The notes under the pieces were generated by a model, which had not been told where the DNA came from, made no database searches, and worked only from the letters and a program-made list of their open reading frames with translations. From assembly GCF_040412425.1 (NCBI RefSeq), contig NC_089756.1, positions 9,517,226-9,581,225 on the forward strand: a DNA stretch of 64,000 nt, written 5' to 3'. Shown here one piece after another: positions 44,323 to 60,562 of this stretch (positions are counted from its first letter, which is position 1; every line of letters begins with the position of its first letter). Made by a program: the position numbers and the translations under genes. The DNA comes from Macrobrachium rosenbergii. Taxonomy: Eukaryota > Arthropoda > Malacostraca > Decapoda > Palaemonidae.

Positions 44323-45854
44323 AAGCTCCCCTTCTGTACAAAAAATCGAAAAGTTGGAAAATATTCTTTAAGTAAAGTTCAATACCATCATTAAAGCTCT
44401 ACATTCGTTGTTCAGATAAAATATAATTTAAACAAAAAAACATTACGAATCCGAGAAACTTCGTTTATTCCTTTATCGTTCGCAACTCTTTCAGCAGTTG
44501 CTGAGAGGCTAGAGGGTATACATCTTCAAAATTTTTAGACATTATTTCTTTTAAAATATTTTCATTCACCATTTAGTCTTTTAATTATATACATATATAT
44601 ATATCATCACAATAATGGACTTATAGTATTTGATTCTGGACTTCAAGAAGAGCTGTTTTCTACGAAATCATATGGCTCTTAAAGTTATTGCATTAATCAT
44701 TGTTTTCTGTAATTTATGCATATCTTTTGTTCCTTATCAGATATTTAATCCTTACAAATTGATAACTAGAAACGAGTATGAGATCGAAAACGTCTCATGA
44801 ATATGTCATAATATATATTATTTCTTATTCGCCTATATCACTGTAACGGGGTTATCCTCTCTTGCAAATATAATTACACTATGGGCGTATATTTTCAAAG
44901 ATTAAAAAGTCATGGTAGTTTATAAGCGGTCTCACGTCATTAAACTTGCACAGAAATGTTGAAAAGCCAAAACTACTTCCATGTTAATATCAAATCGACA
45001 TGACATACTTGGAATATCGGAAAGATGACATTTTGATTTCCCATACTGAGAGGGCTACAAGTGGATGCGGCAGGAGTGTAAACAAGAGCCGATATTTTGA
45101 AAGGCTATTTTAAATTAAAAAAGGAATGGATCTGTCCGTGCCTTAGAACATTAAAGATATGATGAGGAGGCACTGATGAGGTTCTCTCTCGTCTGTGTTA
45201 GCACTCAAGAAAGAAGTCAATAAAGTGGGTGGATTTGAAGGATTCAAAAGGTCTTTGTGACGTAAGAGACGGCCGGCCGAGAAAAAGGATGCCACGATGC
45301 TTTTCACAGATCATTATTTAATGAGATATATAAATGGAGAAATCGGACACACAATTACTTAAAAAAGCATTAGGCGGATTGTCTGACCAGGCTATCTTTG
45401 GACTAGGAAGAGAGTACGACAAGTAGAGCGTTCAGAGGAACTGAAAGTGCGTGGCGTAGGCGTGGTGCGAAGTGCTCCCCTGACTTGGGCAAGCACACTA
45501 GGCAATACACGCTCACTGGTGCAGTCACATGTTAAAGGCATCTTCAAGAAATGCGGAAACAAAGACTTTTGTAGGTAATGTAGGTGGCACTGGTCACCAG
45601 AGGGTATAAGATAAGCTAGTGCCATCTACCTCACAACCAAATATAATCTTTTCTGGCCCGTGACCGTCACGAACGATTTAATCTAGGAACGTGCTTTATT
45701 ATGTCCCTCCCGCGGAAGTTCTCGAGAACCAAAAGCGTTTTTAAAGAGTACAGAATCTTTCCGGAACTGTTATTTATGACGTGATTATGTGCCCGACAGT
45801 GAAAATGAATTTTAGTAGGGTATCAGAGTGGCAAATGCATCCTGTAAACAATAA
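44323..45854. other. Intergenic, nothing recognised
   Basis: AT-rich upstream sequence of PP2A. No divergent gene is visible. The part 45250-45660 has higher GC but no convincing ORF. Confidence 0.5.

Positions 45855-45919
<65 letters not shown>
45855..45919 (+). repeat. (TTA)n microsatellite
   Basis: About 65 bp of pure ATT trinucleotide repeat. Confidence 0.97.
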
Positions 45920-45922
<3 letters not shown>

Positions 45923-47379
45923 ACTTGCATTCCTATGGAACAGGCTGAAAGATACTGATTCGCTGAGGGGAAAAACAGAAAATAGTTGTGGAGTACAACT
46001 TTAAAACCGAAGTTTATTAGGAGAGGCTGATGGGATGGTAAACCTAAAACATTTATCTAATGACTCTGGTCCATACCCGGAGTAAAACAAGAAAGAGGAA
46101 ATGGAAGGAAGGTTACGGGAGTCAGGAATTACAGAAACAGGAAGCAAATTCCAAAGCCTGGCAGGGGAAGGATCCGAAGGAAAGAGACAATTATTGAATC
46201 ATATAACTCGACGATTGCCAATATAGCCATTTCCCTGGACAACTGTTGGAAGAGGTGGCCTTAGGGTGTTACAAGACCACCCCAGAGGAAGACGAGCACC
46301 GACTGAAATAATACTTACAAAAATGGGAACGCCTCCTTATGACAGGGACGAACTATATATTGCAAATTAAAGCTTTAGCAACTGACATGAAAAACAAACT
46401 ATATAATAATTAAAATTAATAAATTCCTTTTAGAGGGAGGTTTAGCATATCGAAGCATGTGATCTCTCTAGGAATATTTGAAATAAACTGAATGTTTACA
46501 AAAAAAACTGAAGTGAATGGGAGATAAGCCAAAAATAGGAAAAAACTGACTTGGAGGCATTAAATCTAAGTCGTGGGGATCGTATTCAGAGAAATTGGGG
46601 AAAAATTCCAATAAATAAACAAAATGGGCTTGACTCCTCTGCTAGCAATATAGACTTTTTCAGCCACGAATATCAACACCTTGTACTATCAGTAATAAAG
46701 GGAATCTAAGATCTCTGAGCAGTGTGGCACTGCCTCTAAAAACCAAGACAGTAAAATGTACTAGTGAAAGCCGTCTAATGCAGGAAAACTTGTGGGTGAC
46801 AGCCAGGCAAGCCACCTTCAAACACTGGTTCAAGATGTGGGTCCCGTGATCCACTGCCACACCGGATTTAGCTGGTAAGATTGACAAGTTATCATGGAGC
46901 ATCCTCTTGACCACGTGCTTGTACGTCAGTGGCACCACCTGAACCACACGGTCTGAGACACCACTTTTCCGTCTCTGCACGCTGCATCAAAAGCTGATCA
47001 AAATTTGACGGTAAATCAGGGTACTTTGGGTATCCCTTGTATAACTTAGCTTTACAAAGTCATAATTACGAGTGGAAATCACCCCATCAACCTTGTCTGT
47101 GACTTTATGCTTGGAAATAAAGTTAGGAACTGTTTAAAACAACCACTGATATTCCTGTTTGTGACATATTCTCTGTTGACGGTGGGGGGTTATCTAAACT
47201 CTGTGAGACTCTTCAAAAGTCAAAATCTTGATTCACTCGTGTTCTCCCTTATGCATCCTTTGTTTGCTTGTGGATATGGACTTACTTCTCGGAAGGTAAT
47301 ATACTAAAGTTGTGAATGTAACACGACTTCTTTGAATATGAAAACTATGTCTGACACTGGCTAAGCCCGAATCCAAACC
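45920..47379. other. Intergenic, repeat-like
   Basis: 45930-46330 resembles dispersed repeat DNA. A 106-codon ORF on the minus strand at 46660-46980 has no domain that I can support. Confidence 0.4.
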
Positions 47380-47705
47380 CAAGATCTTTCTCAAGGACCT
47401 CACAAACTCCAGATCTTTCTCAAGCACCTCCCCAACCCCAGATCTTTCTCAAGCACCACCCCAACCCCAGATCTTTCCTCAGCACCATCCACAACCCAAG
47501 ATCTTTCTTAAGCATCTCCTCAACTCCAGATCTTTCTTAAGCATCTCCTCAACTCCAGATCTTTCTCAAGCACCACCCACAACCTCATATCTTTCTCAAT
47601 CACCTCCCTGACTCCAGATCTTTCTCATGCACCATCCTTACCCAAGATCCTGCTCAAGCGCCATCCCCAAAACCACCCGCTACCCAAGATCTTCTCGAGC
47701 ACCAC
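47380..47705 (+). repeat. ~30-bp minisatellite, about ten units
   Basis: Unit consensus CCAGATCTTTCTCAAGCACC with ACCCCAACC as spacer; each unit carries AGATCTTTC or a one-base variant. Confidence 0.92.
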
Positions 47706-47760
47706 CGCATATCTTTAATACATTAACTTTTGTCCACATCTAGGAATTTTAGCATAAAAT

Positions 47761-47995
47761 CTGACATTCAAGAGTTGTCCTAGCACTGACATTTAAGAGT
47801 TGACCTAACACTATCATTAAAGAGTTGTCCTAGCACCGACATTCGAGAGTTGTCCTAGTACTGGCATTCAAAAGTTGTCCTGGCACTGACATTTAAGAGG
47901 TGGCCTAGCATTGACATTTAAGAGTTGTCTGAGCACCGTCACTTAAGAGTTGTCCTAAGACTGACATAAAAGAGTTGTCCTAGCACTGGCTTATT
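47761..47995 (+). repeat. ~27-bp minisatellite, about nine units
   Basis: Unit consensus ACATTTAAGAGTTGTCCTAG followed by CACTG, with scattered changes. Unrelated in sequence to the neighbouring 30-bp array. Confidence 0.92.
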
Positions 47996-48757
47996 CTTAT
48001 TCAATAAATAAAGATTACTCATTATCAAGTCTGCAGATGAACTATTCATTTTAAAATATAACTAGGGAAAGGCTGACTTTCTTTCATTTTAAAAGATAAA
48101 ACTTTTACCTTAAGACGAAACCGATTTTACCTCAATTATAACTGAAGTCAGACTGGCATTATTTTCAAGTAAAATCGTTCTTCAGAATGAAAAGTAACGT
48201 CCATTTGATGTAATAGTAAGGTCTAGTATACTTATATCACATTAAGGTTACATCCATTTAATGTTACAGTGAATTCAAATCTATTTCAGTTCATACTGAA
48301 ATAACACCACTTATTACATTGAATGAAGTCACAGTCATATCGGTCGTGGTGACTGTCAGCTATGTGTCGTTTCAGAATGAAGTCATATCTACAGCATAAT
48401 GCATAAAAGTGAAGTCAAATCTCACTCATATCAGTTCTGAAAAACAATTAGGATAGTTTAACTTAGCAGTGAAGCCAGCCTTAACTTACGTTACTTTTTA
48501 TTTATTTTGTTTTATTTTATATTTTTATATTTTTCTATAAATAGGACATCCATCCTGCCGTGAGAATAACAGGATGCAGGAGAAAACATTCGGTAGAACC
48601 TTTGAATTTTTTAGGTGCAAAGGCAAACGAGAAAGGAGCTTAATGGCTTTTGTATCCATGGTGAAAAAATAAAAATAAAATAAAAGCAATGAAACGGAAA
48701 AGACAGGAATGATGGAGCATAAAATCGATGTGAGATAAACCTACAAAATTCCATGGC

Positions 48758-48793
<36 letters not shown>

Positions 48794-49700
48794 GAATGCT
48801 TATCCAAGGCATCACCATCCCCAGTGGTTTCCATGTATTGTAGAATAAAGGCAGGAATAACTGATTCTACGGCCGAGAGCTTTCGAGAGGCTGCTCAATG
48901 GAATTATTTTTAATTCTCATCTCTGTCTTAAATTAAAGTAAAACCACAGTGTGAAACCATCATTATTATCCATAGCGCGCACACTACTGCGAAAAGCTGA
49001 CAAAAGTCCTTAACTTACTCGGTGCCCTTCCACACACTGACTGATCAGTCTTAAGCCACCCGGCGCCACGACCACAAGGATCACTGATGCTGAAGCCTTC
49101 TGCAAAACATTGCTTAGAGGAAAGCAGAGTAAGGAATATTAAAATTTATCTATTTGTCCATTTATTTATTTTAATATTCTATACATAAATAGATAAATCT
49201 GACTTCTTGGTTAGGCCAAACCAACGACAGAACGAACCATATTTTAAACAAAGATGCCAAAGCGTAAACGCAATGAGGAAGGCGGACGCCCAAGCAGAAG
49301 CATGAAACTGACGAATACGCAGACTGACAGACAAGCGGACAGACATACAGACGGACGGACATACAGACGAACGGACGTATAGATGGATGGATAAAAATAC
49401 GAGGTCACCTGCCTCAATCAGCGGACATTATAGCCCACATCCTGTTTGCGAAAGGAGTAACTAGGAGGAGGAGGAGGAGGAGGCCTTGGCTGAGGCTGGC
49501 TGGACTGTACGCCAGTACCTAGCAATAAGAGCCCGGTGCCCATCATCCAGCAGGAGAGTAGATGAGGTTTTAAGGCTAGAGACACATATATCCGCTCGTA
49601 GCAGGAAGCAGGTACCCTCCTGGCCGTCTAACCCCCACAACCCTTGATCTACACCATCATTCAGCTTAATAGACCTCGTCTGCTCGCACGAATGGAGAGG
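47996..49700. other. Intergenic; includes a (TTA)n run at 48759-48792
   Basis: AT-rich, no gene recognised. 49300-49400 has short CAGACGGACGGACATACAGA-like tandem words. 49460-49482 is a GGA run. Confidence 0.5.
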
Positions 49701-49711
49701 TGCCATGGGAC

Positions 49712-49746
49712 ACCCCCCCCCCCACTCTCTCTCTCTCTCTCTCTCC
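49712..49746 (+). repeat. Poly-C followed by (CT)n
   Basis: About ten C then about eleven CT units. Confidence 0.93.
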
Positions 49747-50435
49747 TTTTACGCGAAATTCTGGGGGTCCTAACTGCTCCTGGGAATAGTGACGATGGCT
49801 GTCAGGAGGATAGGAGATTGTTCTCAGGGATGGATGGGATGTCACAGAGGACGTGAAAGGGGTTTCCTGACATTTGAGGCTTGCTGGGAGAGGGTAAGGT
49901 GGGGGATGGGTAGGGTGGGGGAAGGTTAGGATATGTTCTTGAAAGTACTGGCTATAAGGTAGGGAAGCTATGATAAACATAATTTTATTATATTATTACG
50001 GTCGTTACTGGAAATCAATACAAAATGACGTGTCATAAAAATAAATAGCTGCCATTGTTACCAAAAGCAGTAACCATAGCCTTGAAACAAAAGTAGCAGA
50101 AACAGCATCATTATTAGCACAAACTGCTGCTGTTACTTGTGAAGCCATATTTCTAACTATAAAAACAATTCGTAAAGACAAACTGGAAACGAAACAAAAA
50201 CAATAAAATCACCAGACCAACGTAAGACACGAAAGCGTCTGCGGCCCAACACTGGCAGGACGACGAAATTTCCCGAGACTAAAAACATATAGGGAGAAGG
50301 CATAACGTTTCAATTCCGCTAATGGGCGCTCATTGGTAATGGAGCAGGGTTCTCTTTACACGGGATATTACCCATTAAACGTCTCCGTGGCGTATGCATG
50401 GTCTGGGGCGCTATATTTCAATAACGATAACAGCC

Positions 50436-50436
<1 letters not shown>

Positions 50437-50468
<32 letters not shown>
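50437..50468 (+). repeat. (GT)n microsatellite
   Basis: Uninterrupted GT tract of about 32 bp. Confidence 0.95.
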
Positions 50469-50469
<1 letters not shown>

Positions 50470-50717
50470 CTCTGTTAATGCGGTTTCCGGTTATAGTAAA
50501 TGTATGCGTGGATTTTCTTTTTATTTTTTGGAGCACTGCAATGTAAGTAGGTGTGTTATGCTGCATATGCATGCACGTGCTTACGCATATGGTCACGCGT
50601 ATTAGAAACAGATTTTTTTATACTTTGACACTTCTATATTTTAATATATATTATATTTGTGTATGTATGTGTATATATATGTATATCTATATATAAAGAT
50701 AAATAAATATATATACA

Positions 50718-50723
<6 letters not shown>

Positions 50724-50796
<73 letters not shown>
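50724..50796 (+). repeat. (TA)n microsatellite
   Basis: About 73 bp of TA; directly precedes a fold-back element. Confidence 0.96.
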
Positions 50797-50799
<3 letters not shown>

Positions 50800-51147
50800 C
50801 CCATAAAAATGCCAAAATATAGAAAGTTAATGCTATATTTCAGAGATCAACTATCTCTCTCTTCAGCCAAATGGTAGAATCAGCTTTGATTAAACAAAGA
50901 AATACGATCAATCTCTCAAAAGGAGCCTGGGACTCAGACATTATAGATAAAATATTCCTCCAACCAACGATTAAAAAGATTAAAGAGAAATTGTCAACTG
51001 GAGTTCTGTAACAGCTGACCTCTGGACCTCTTGGTATAAATACTTCTTTTCTGTAACTCTTCCCATTCATTACTTGCCTGAAGAGAGAGATAGTTGGTCT
51101 CTGAAATATAGCATTAACTTTCTACATTTTGGCATTTTTATGAGCTC
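50797..51147. mobile_element. Fold-back element 1, ~72-bp inverted ends, beside a TA tract
   Basis: Left arm 50797-50868 and right arm 51076-51147 are inverted copies (about 68 of 72 bases), with AAAAATGCCAAAAT and AGTTAATGCTATATTTCAGA in each. The 207-bp middle has no ORF. The left end directly joins (TA)n. Class of element not known. Confidence 0.75.
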
Positions 51148-51189
51148 CTTATACTAGATGGAATTCTCTATTAACAGAAAATATTTCAC

Positions 51190-51308
<119 letters not shown>

Positions 51309-51429
51309 ATTAAACAATTTCCCCTGCGAGTGGGTGGCTCCCAAGAAAAAACAAGTCACTCATATATTCGTACTTTAATTGTTGAATCATGTATGAACAC
51401 CTGTCCAGAATATTTTCACAAGATTACCT

Positions 51430-52010
51430 GCTTCGTACATCAACAAAGAAGGCTCTTCATCAGTGCATCTAACCTACTACGAACACTTTGCTATTTACAT
51501 CGATCTTGCAAACACAATTTCACTTCCTAGATGTAAACTCTTCCTTTTTAGTACCTCTTTCACTCCATCTATCTGGAATTTCCTTAGTTTTCTTATGGTT
51601 CTTCCTTCTAATACCGCAAGTTTCACTCCATTTATATGGAATTCTCTCAGTTTTCTTGTCCTTCTTCCTCCTAACACATCAGGTTAACACTCTTTTTGCC
51701 AACTTAGCATCCCCCATTCTTTCCACGTGACAGAACCATCTCAAAATACTTTAATCCCATCCTCTAACTTACGCTGAACTGTTTACCACTTCTGTGTCAC
51801 TCCGCAATTCTTGCTTTCAATTTTTTATCACTCTTACAACACAAATAATTCACCTCAACCACATCAACATTTTCTCTTTCATTCACAGTCAACATCCACA
51901 CATCACTTCCATGAGGGAGATTTGGCTCAACAACCCCATTCGTGCATTCCCTCCTTGGCTACTACAGACAAGCAAACTCTCTTCCCAATCTTTTCCTTAA
52001 ACCCTGACAG
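51430..52010 (-). mobile_element. LINE relic, C-terminal RT region, minus strand
   Basis: On the minus strand: SLMEV / GSDVWMLTVNE-type text, then RWFCHVERMGDAKLAKRV and REFHINGVKLAVLEGRTIRK followed by a second RKFQIDGVKEVLKRK. WFGHVxRM and (R)RWxDGVKEVL are typical of LINE C-termini. The DGVK block is doubled by a ~63-bp tandem duplication. Dead. Confidence 0.65.
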
Positions 52011-52199
52011 TTAATTGCTTCAACCAACCACCATACTGAACACTTATTTTAAAAAAAATCCTATATGCACTAATCAATTCCATTCTTCCATCGTCCATGT
52101 TAACACTGAATGCTTTATATTCTTGGTTTCCCTTTTTCCTCTTGACCATTCTCTTGCTCACCTATAATTTCAACTAACTCTCATTAATCTCCAGGACTG

Positions 52200-52965
52200 A
52201 CTAATATCTTTGTTGATTGGGTAATGTGAGAAGCTAGAGACAGAACTATATATGTATGTATCAAGCTGTAGTAAAAAAAAAGGAGGTGGAAAGTGGAGTG
52301 TGGAATAGTTGATGTTTGTAGATGGTACAATACTGACTGAGGATAGTGATGAAAACTTGAAGAAATGGGCAAAAAAAAAAGTTTGAAAGTGACTGCAAGA
52401 GGAGAAAACTAAAGGTAAATGTGAGCAAGGGTAAGTTAAATGGAAACCCAGAAGATTGAGATATTAAAAACTGAAAGCTTTTGATTTGAAAAGGTATTTG
52501 GTGGTGAATATGAAAAGAGGTGAGTCACATAATTGGTGAAGAAAAGAAAGTAGCAGGGTTTGTGCAATAAACTGGGAAGAGACTTGATGTGTCTGTGGAA
52601 GCCAAGATCAGAATATACGAAAAGGTTGTTGAGCCAAGTCTCCTTTATGGAAGTGAAATGTGGAAGTCGAATGAAAAGAAAGAAACAGGTTGAAGCTGCA
52701 GAGATGAACTGTTTGTGTAGAAATGCATACATGGCGAGTTAAGAACTAAAGAATAAGAAATGTCAAAGCACAAAGACGTAAAAAAAAAAAAAAAATTGGT
52801 GTAGGTGAGAAGATGGTGTGCTTTACGATGATCCGGTCCTGTGGTGGAAAAATCTGACGACGATAGGTTAGTGATTTCATCAAAGATTCAGCAGTGAAGG
52901 GTATGAATGTGGCAGTGACTACTGTCGTGGTTTTTCTCTGGAGGCATCCGTGCCAAGGGGTTGAA
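52200..52965 (+). mobile_element. LINE relic, RT motif C to C-terminus, plus strand
   Basis: LMFVDGTILTEDSDENLKKW (a decayed FADD box, now FVDG), then ETLDVSVEAKIRIYEKVVEP and SLLYGSEMWKSNEK, and farther on a WFGHVERM-like block out of frame near 52830. Several frameshifts and a poly-A run at 52779-52794. Confidence 0.7.
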
Positions 52966-52969
52966 AGTG

Positions 52970-53799
<830 letters not shown>

Positions 53800-53839
<40 letters not shown>
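53800..53839 (+). repeat. (CA)n microsatellite
   Basis: About 40 bp, preceded by a short CT run. Confidence 0.95.
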
Positions 53840-53844
<5 letters not shown>

Positions 53845-55113
53845 AACACACAGTCACCGGCTCATTCATCAGACGAAGGCACCAATATCCTGCTGCACTA
53901 GACACACAGGGTAAGTCGACACTTCCACACATATTAACTGTGGATTATTTTTCTTACATAAGCGTCTTCTTTTGAAAACGGTTCGTACGGGAATTTAAGA
54001 AAGTTTTACACCTCGTTTAAACATAAAGGCATGTTTAAAGTTTCCAAATATGTTGGCTTGTAATTTAGAAACTAGGTAAGCAAGAATACGAATCTGTAAA
54101 AGAAACGATTTAACAGATGATTAACAGAACACGACGTCCTCAACTATGAGAGGAAAATATATATCATAAACTTAACATAATTATTGCTGCTAATATTAAT
54201 GAAACCGCATGAAAAAAAATCTCCATTTATAAAAAAAAATCAGTTTTCTTGTGGACAAAACTTGATCTTTAGCGATTATTGCCGGCTTAAGGAAAACTCT
54301 GTGAGACATTCTGATGACAGGCACTCGAGATAAATCCAAAATTACATAAAATCGTGAATCGTCTGTCCAAAAAAATATCAACTACAGCTCAATAGTTTTG
54401 TCAAGGCATCAGGAATACCTTAATGTACTGCCAAATATTGTGAGAATTAAGTCCAAGAATGCTTTGGGAGACGCCGATATAGTTATACTATAAAAGAACC
54501 GATCCATGTGACAATATGAGGAAGAAACCTCTACAGAAAAACAGTTCTACGCCGAAAATTCTACAAGGAACGAGCTTCCGAGAGAAAAAAAAACTCCAGG
54601 AAAACTATTGCTACAGAAAGTCAATACTACAGGATAAAAGACCCTCTCTCTCTATAAAAAAAAAAAAACTTCTAGCTGTACAAGAAAAAAAACTGTGTGA
54701 AATGAAAATAATTCCAAAAACAAAATAGGTCTACAAGGAAAACAGGTTTGCATGACATATATTAAGTACATCTGCGAGGAAAATCACCCAGTACAGTGAG
54801 TGTTACTTTAACTGAGCGTCACACTTCAAATTCCTGATCATGATTCGAGCTGCATCACTTTATTGCCGTGTTCAGGGATGAAGTCACGCCAGATAGCAAT
54901 CATACCAGTCAATCCATCGACTGGAGTTGTCCTATAAAACAAAAGCAAATTGGGTAAACTTTAAAAATTTAGCATGAAGCAAAGATCAGTATCCGTTGAA
55001 TATGGCATTTAGGAGACATCTTTCGAGAAGAGATGAGGATTTTCGGATAAAGTCACTTGAAATATATGTAACAGCCGTCTGACACTTTTCCATGGCGATT
55101 GATAAAAAATAAG

Positions 55114-55115
<2 letters not shown>
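53840..55115. other. Intergenic, nothing recognised
   Basis: 54510-54730 is A-rich with repeated words such as CTACAGAAA and CTACAAGGAA; no gene supported. Confidence 0.5.
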
Positions 55116-55188
<73 letters not shown>

Positions 55189-55218
55189 TAATGTATGTAT
55201 GTATATATGTATGTACAT

Positions 55219-55305
<87 letters not shown>

Positions 55306-55310
55306 ATATA
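55116..55310 (+). repeat. Two (TA)n tracts with a short GTATGTA spacer
   Basis: TA tracts 55116-55181 and 55231-55310, separated by TA/TG/CA-rich spacer. Confidence 0.95.
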
Positions 55311-55376
55311 CATTAATATATACATCTGCATACATGCACATATGAACACATAAGTGCACATTTTGCAGAAATAGAT

Positions 55377-56459
<1,083 letters not shown>

Positions 56460-56460
56460 G

Positions 56461-56548
56461 TTACTAAAAGGACCTCTTTCAAACTGGATGGTATCTAATG
56501 GAGTTTTTTATTAGATACCATCCAGTCTGAATGAGGTCCTTTTAGTAA
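56461..56548. repeat. Fold-back element 3: 39-bp arms, 10-bp loop, between TA tracts
   Basis: Arms 56461-56499 and 56510-56548 pair at 37 of 39 bases; loop GGAGTTTTTT. (TA)n ends 5 bp before the left arm and another begins about 40 bp after the right arm. Confidence 0.93.
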
Positions 56549-56586
56549 TTCTACTAATGCACAGAACAATTGTGTATGTGATAAAG

Positions 56587-56589
<3 letters not shown>

Positions 56590-56661
<72 letters not shown>
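56590..56661 (+). repeat. (TA)n microsatellite
   Basis: About 72 bp, uninterrupted. Confidence 0.96.
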
Positions 56662-58195
<1,534 letters not shown>

Positions 58196-59039
58196 AATCA
58201 ACATGCTGCAATAAAAGCCCAATGTGCACCCTCTGACCCAAGTGAATTACACACAGTAGTGAGTCAACTTTGGTGGGTCATATCACACTGAACAAAAAAC
58301 ATGAGGCTGGCAACCTCAGCCGAAAAGACTTGTTGAAGACTGGAAGGTTTACATTTTCAGGAGCCACGCCTTCTAGAGGGATAAGGCGCATGGTGAATAA
58401 CATATACATGTATACAATGAATTAATGACATAAAAATTAGCGAAGGTGTACATGTAAATAAAAATAAAGTGAAAATTAGTAGATATTCCTCCATAAGCAA
58501 AATGAAAAGGCTTTTTACTGAAGGCACTACACTAAAAAAAAAAATACAAAATTCTATAAAACTATAAACAAGGCAGCTAAAAGAATAACTTATTCATCTA
58601 CTAACATAATAGAATGAATCAAAACATCAGTTAATACTGTAACACTAAATGTAAGCAAATCGACAATGTAAGTTAGGGAATCAACACAGTTAACGTTCAT
58701 AACAAACAACAAACAGTAAACATCGATGAACAAAGTAAATAAATCAACAAATACATTCAGTGAAAGTAAAAATATAAACACTTAGGAGAGCAAATATACA
58801 AGTTATGATAAAAACCAGCAACCTCAGCCAAATTCTTACTCACTTCGACTGAGAAAATTAAATCTTACATTACCAGTTTAGCAAAATCAAAAAGCAGGAA
58901 TCATATTACTGTATTTATTCTTTACTGTCTACATCAGGTTTATAGAAATACAAATGCATACAATATCTTAATCTGCAGAAATTAATTTTCACTCATTCCT
59001 AAAGACTTGCTGAAATCTAGGAGTGTAACCCTCTTTCCA
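58196..59039. other. Intergenic, nothing recognised
   Basis: AT-rich, no gene seen. Confidence 0.5.
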
Positions 59040-59500
59040 CTGCTTCTAAGGAATAAAATTATGTGTACGGATTCCCTATGAAGAAAAAATTCCTTAACAT
59101 GATTCACTTCATACATCCACACAGAAGACTCATCAGCAGAGTGCTGAACCTCCTAAAACATTGTCCATTTACCCCTACCTTGTACATATAAAACCCCCTT
59201 CCTTTCTGATAGATCCTGCACTCCATCTAAGCAACGCTCTACAGGTCTTTCTCTCCTCCTTCCTACAACATATTCCTTTAACCAATCTATTGCTGTCCAT
59301 TCTTTTCACATGGCCGAACCATCTCGAAATAGTCTGATCCATTCTTTCTCGCACACTAAAGTTTTTGTTACTTCTGCTTATCTTAGTTCTTCTTACACTT
59401 CATATAATACACATAAAGCTTATTTCTACAGCACCACCTTTTTCTTTTAATGGCATCTAATATCCTCATTTCACTTCCGTTAAGGTAGTACTCAAATATC
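59040..59500 (-). mobile_element. LINE relic, C-terminal RT region, minus strand
   Basis: On the minus strand SRWFGHVKRMDSNRLVK, then RWSAGSIRKEGG in place of the RWLDGVQxL block. Related to the relic at 51430-52010; both also share a 3' stretch (TCAGCACTCTGCTGATGAGT here). Confidence 0.6.
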
Positions 59501-59545
59501 AATGGCCAGTTACTAATTTATGGATTTACTTTTCTAGGATGCAAC

Positions 59546-60473
<928 letters not shown>

Positions 60474-60558
<85 letters not shown>
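60474..60558 (+). repeat. (GA)n microsatellite
   Basis: About 85 bp, uninterrupted. Confidence 0.97.

Positions 60559-60562
<4 letters not shown>

Noticed and set aside
46660..46980. Possible Ty3/Gypsy integrase zinc-binding segment (VVPLTYKHVVKRMLHD)
   Set aside because: Only one short stretch resembles it, the HxxxC...CxxC pattern does not follow, and no LTRs or other Pol domains are near.
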